Origin: an uncultured Bacteroides sp.
Lineage (GTDB): Bacteria > Bacteroidota > Bacteroidia > Bacteroidales > Bacteroidaceae
Direction of reading: 5' to 3'
Length of the DNA: 6,844 nt
NCBI GenBank assembly: GCA_902472795.1
Contig: CABROZ010000114.1
Coordinates: 1 to 6,844 of the forward strand
The position numbers were made by a program, and so were the translations under genes. The notes under the pieces were generated by a model. It was not told the DNA's origin. It saw nothing but the letters and a program-made list of their open reading frames with translations, and did not search any database. How positions within the stretch are numbered: the stretch's first letter is position 1; every line of letters begins with the position of its first letter. This document shows, one piece after another, positions 5,746 through 6,844 of the stretch.

Positions 5746-5755
5746 GTTTTTCTTT
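5726..5755 (+). terminator. Intrinsic terminator of the aspS-gtrA transcript
   Basis: The fourth palindrome pairs AGTGCAA (5726-5732) with TTGCACT (5739-5745) around TAGGCT and is followed directly by GTTTTTCTTT, a good T-tract. It lies about 85 nt after the GtrA stop codon. On the opposite strand the array exits into ACAAATGTCCAAG without a T-tract, so intrinsic termination is expected mainly on the + strand. The T-tract overlaps the stop codon of the convergent gene. Confidence 0.7.
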
Positions 5756-6233
5756 AGTTATGCCAATCGTATTCCATTACATAATCGTCGAATTGGGGTG
5801 CCTCTTCAATGCCGTTTTTCCGGAATATTTCGGCAATGGCCTTTTGTATTCGGGGCGAAATAAGCATCTCGCCCGAGCGGCTGTAGTAATAGACACGGCG
5901 GCTGGAGAAGCAATGTTCTACCTGTAGGCGTACCGCCTTTATCTGATGTTGGGTGATGTGATCGTACAGGTGCGTCATTCCTTTGGCGAAACGCTTGGGC
6001 TGAGACGAGCGGAACTGCTTGCACTGTTCGGTGGCATAGCGGATTTCATTGTTATTCGGATTGACGATGCTGATAGATACAGACTGTTTGGGCAACTGTG
6101 TCAGTTGCTGGTATGCCAGCGCGCGCAGGCATTGTTCGGCCAGTGGGCAACTGTCGCTTGCGATGCACACTGCGTAATTACCCGGTATATTCATGTTGCT
6201 CATAGTTGGGCTATTGTTAAGTTGGTTTTGCAT
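5754..6233 (-). CDS. Small cysteine-containing Bacteroidales protein of unknown function
   Basis: This is a predicted soluble protein of 159 residues with no signal peptide or membrane segment. Near the N-terminus is an evenly spaced motif C23-x5-C29-x5-C35 (within CIASDSCPLAEQCLRALA), with further cysteines at 71 and 108, suggesting a metal site or structural disulfides. The C-terminal half contains SSRRVYYYSRSGEML followed by a helical stretch, SPRIQKAIAEIFRKNGI, and an acidic end. It resembles small Bacteroidetes-restricted proteins, possibly those grouped as DUF6078; that name is from memory and unverified. The start is ambiguous. ATG at 6233 follows a GGAAAG about 17 nt upstream, while ATGs at 6203 and 6194 would shorten the protein by 10 or 13 residues and keep the cysteine motif. 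The frame stays open further upstream, but that part overlaps the amidase gene and is not credible. It begins 26 nt after the amidase stop on the same strand and is probably cotranscribed. No function is assigned. Confidence 0.75.
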   Translation of the reverse strand: MQNQLNNSPTMSNMNIPGNYAVCIASDSCPLAEQCLRALAYQQLTQLPKQSVSISIVNPNNNEIRYATEQCKQFRSSQPKRFAKGMTHLYDHITQHQIKAVRLQVEHCFSSRRVYYYSRSGEMLISPRIQKAIAEIFRKNGIEEAPQFDDYVMEYDWHN

Positions 6234-6259
6234 AGAATTAGACAATGCTTTCCGGACGG

Positions 6260-6844
6260 TTAGTCCAGAAAGCGTTTCACAATACCTTCGTAGGCGTCGA
6301 TGCGGCGATCGCGCAGGAAAGGCCACCAGCGGCGTACGTTTTCCGAGCGTTCCAGATCGACTTCCACAACCAGATTCTCCGGTCGGTCGTTGCTGGCCTG
6401 TGCCAGAAGTTCGCCTTGCGGTCCTGCTACGAAACTGTTTCCCCAAAACAGGATGCCGTTGGTCTGTCCCGACGGGTCGGGTTCGTGGCCTACACGGTTT
6501 ACGGATACTACCGGCAGTCCGTTGGCTACGGCGTGTCCGCGTTGCGAGATGATCCAGGCTCCCAGTTGGCGGGCCTTTTCATCGTCCGTATCAGTACTTT
6601 CCCATCCGATGGCAGTGGGGTAGATCAGAATTTCGGCTCCTCGCAGTGCCATGAGTCGGGCTGCTTCGGGATACCACTGGTCCCAGCATACCAATACGCC
6701 TAATTTGCCTAATGATGTCTGTATCGGTTCGAAGCCCAGATCGCCGGGAGTAAAATAGAATTTCTCGTAATAGGCCGGATCGTCGGGGATGTGCATTTTG
6801 CGGTACTTGCCGGCGATGCTTCCGTCGCGGTCGAAGACAACGGC
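6260..6844 (-). CDS. aguB: N-carbamoylputrescine amidase (nitrilase family), N-terminus off window
   Basis: The visible 194 residues are the C-terminal two thirds of a carbon-nitrogen hydrolase, normally about 290-295 residues; the frame runs open to the right edge. N-carbamoylputrescine amidase hydrolyses N-carbamoylputrescine to putrescine, CO2 and ammonia, the last step of the agmatine deiminase route of polyamine synthesis, in the cytosol. Of the Glu-Lys-Cys triad, the Lys is visible in KYRKMHIPDD (codon 6797-6799) and the nucleophilic Cys in VLVCWDQWYPEAAR (codon 6686-6688). The Glu would be upstream, outside the window. HIPDD-x3-YEKFYFTPGD is characteristic of the AguB subgroup and argues against general omega-amidases or nitrilases. 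An ATG at 6796 lies inside conserved sequence and is not the start. An agmatine deiminase gene would be expected nearby beyond the edge. The small unknown gene starts 26 nt downstream on the same strand. Confidence 0.88.
   Translation of the reverse strand, partial: AVVFDRDGSIAGKYRKMHIPDDPAYYEKFYFTPGDLGFEPIQTSLGKLGVLVCWDQWYPEAARLMALRGAEILIYPTAIGWESTDTDDEKARQLGAWIISQRGHAVANGLPVVSVNRVGHEPDPSGQTNGILFWGNSFVAGPQGELLAQASNDRPENLVVEVDLERSENVRRWWPFLRDRRIDAYEGIVKRFLD

Noticed and set aside
6234..6446. N-terminal extension of the small - strand gene up to an ATG at 6446
   Set aside because: The extension is an out-of-frame reading of the amidase gene, rich in Arg, Ser and Gly, and would overlap it by almost 190 nt. 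The ATGs at 6233, 6203 or 6194 are credible starts.

Overview
The window looks like chromosomal DNA from a member of the Bacteroidales, most likely Bacteroides or a close relative such as Phocaeicola. Three things point there. Three putative promoters match the Bacteroides-type -7 element TAnnTTTG, and most genes lack a Shine-Dalgarno sequence but have A/T-rich leaders. The window encodes a serine palmitoyltransferase, and sphingolipid synthesis is a hallmark of these gut bacteria. Finally, the proteins resemble Bacteroides orthologues, for example the aspartyl-tRNA synthetase beginning MYRSHTCGELR. Genus and species cannot be fixed from the sequence alone.

Layout from left to right. (1) 146-820 (+) encodes a LolD/MacB-type ABC ATPase with all nucleotide-binding motifs, closed by a strong hairpin at 845-876 that may act on both strands. 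(2) 911-2098 (-) encodes serine palmitoyltransferase (Spt), the committed enzyme of sphingolipid synthesis. (3) A divergent promoter region, 2099-2295, has a -7 element for each direction. (4) 2296-3348 (+) encodes a diacylglycerol/sphingosine-kinase-superfamily lipid kinase with an extra helical C-terminal tail. (5) 3475-5232 (+) is aspS, with its own promoter. (6) About 5254-5640 (+) is a small four-helix GtrA-family membrane protein closely coupled to aspS. (7) 5657-5745 is a strictly periodic array of four 20-nt palindromes spaced by 3 nt, the last followed by a T-tract, in the gap between convergent genes. (8) 5754-6233 (-) encodes a small cysteine-containing protein of unknown function. 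(9) 6260 to the right edge (-) is the C-terminal two thirds of a nitrilase-superfamily N-carbamoylputrescine amidase (AguB type).

Functionally, the centre of the window is about envelope lipids. Spt makes the sphingoid backbone, and the kinase transcribed away from it belongs to the superfamily that phosphorylates diacylglycerol, sphingosine and ceramide. GtrA proteins usually serve lipid-linked sugar transfer across the membrane. The right end belongs to polyamine metabolism (agmatine to putrescine). No mobile element, phage, CRISPR array, rRNA or tRNA gene was seen. Most of the window reads as ordinary core chromosome. The least ordinary items are the palindrome array and the Spt/lipid-kinase pairing.
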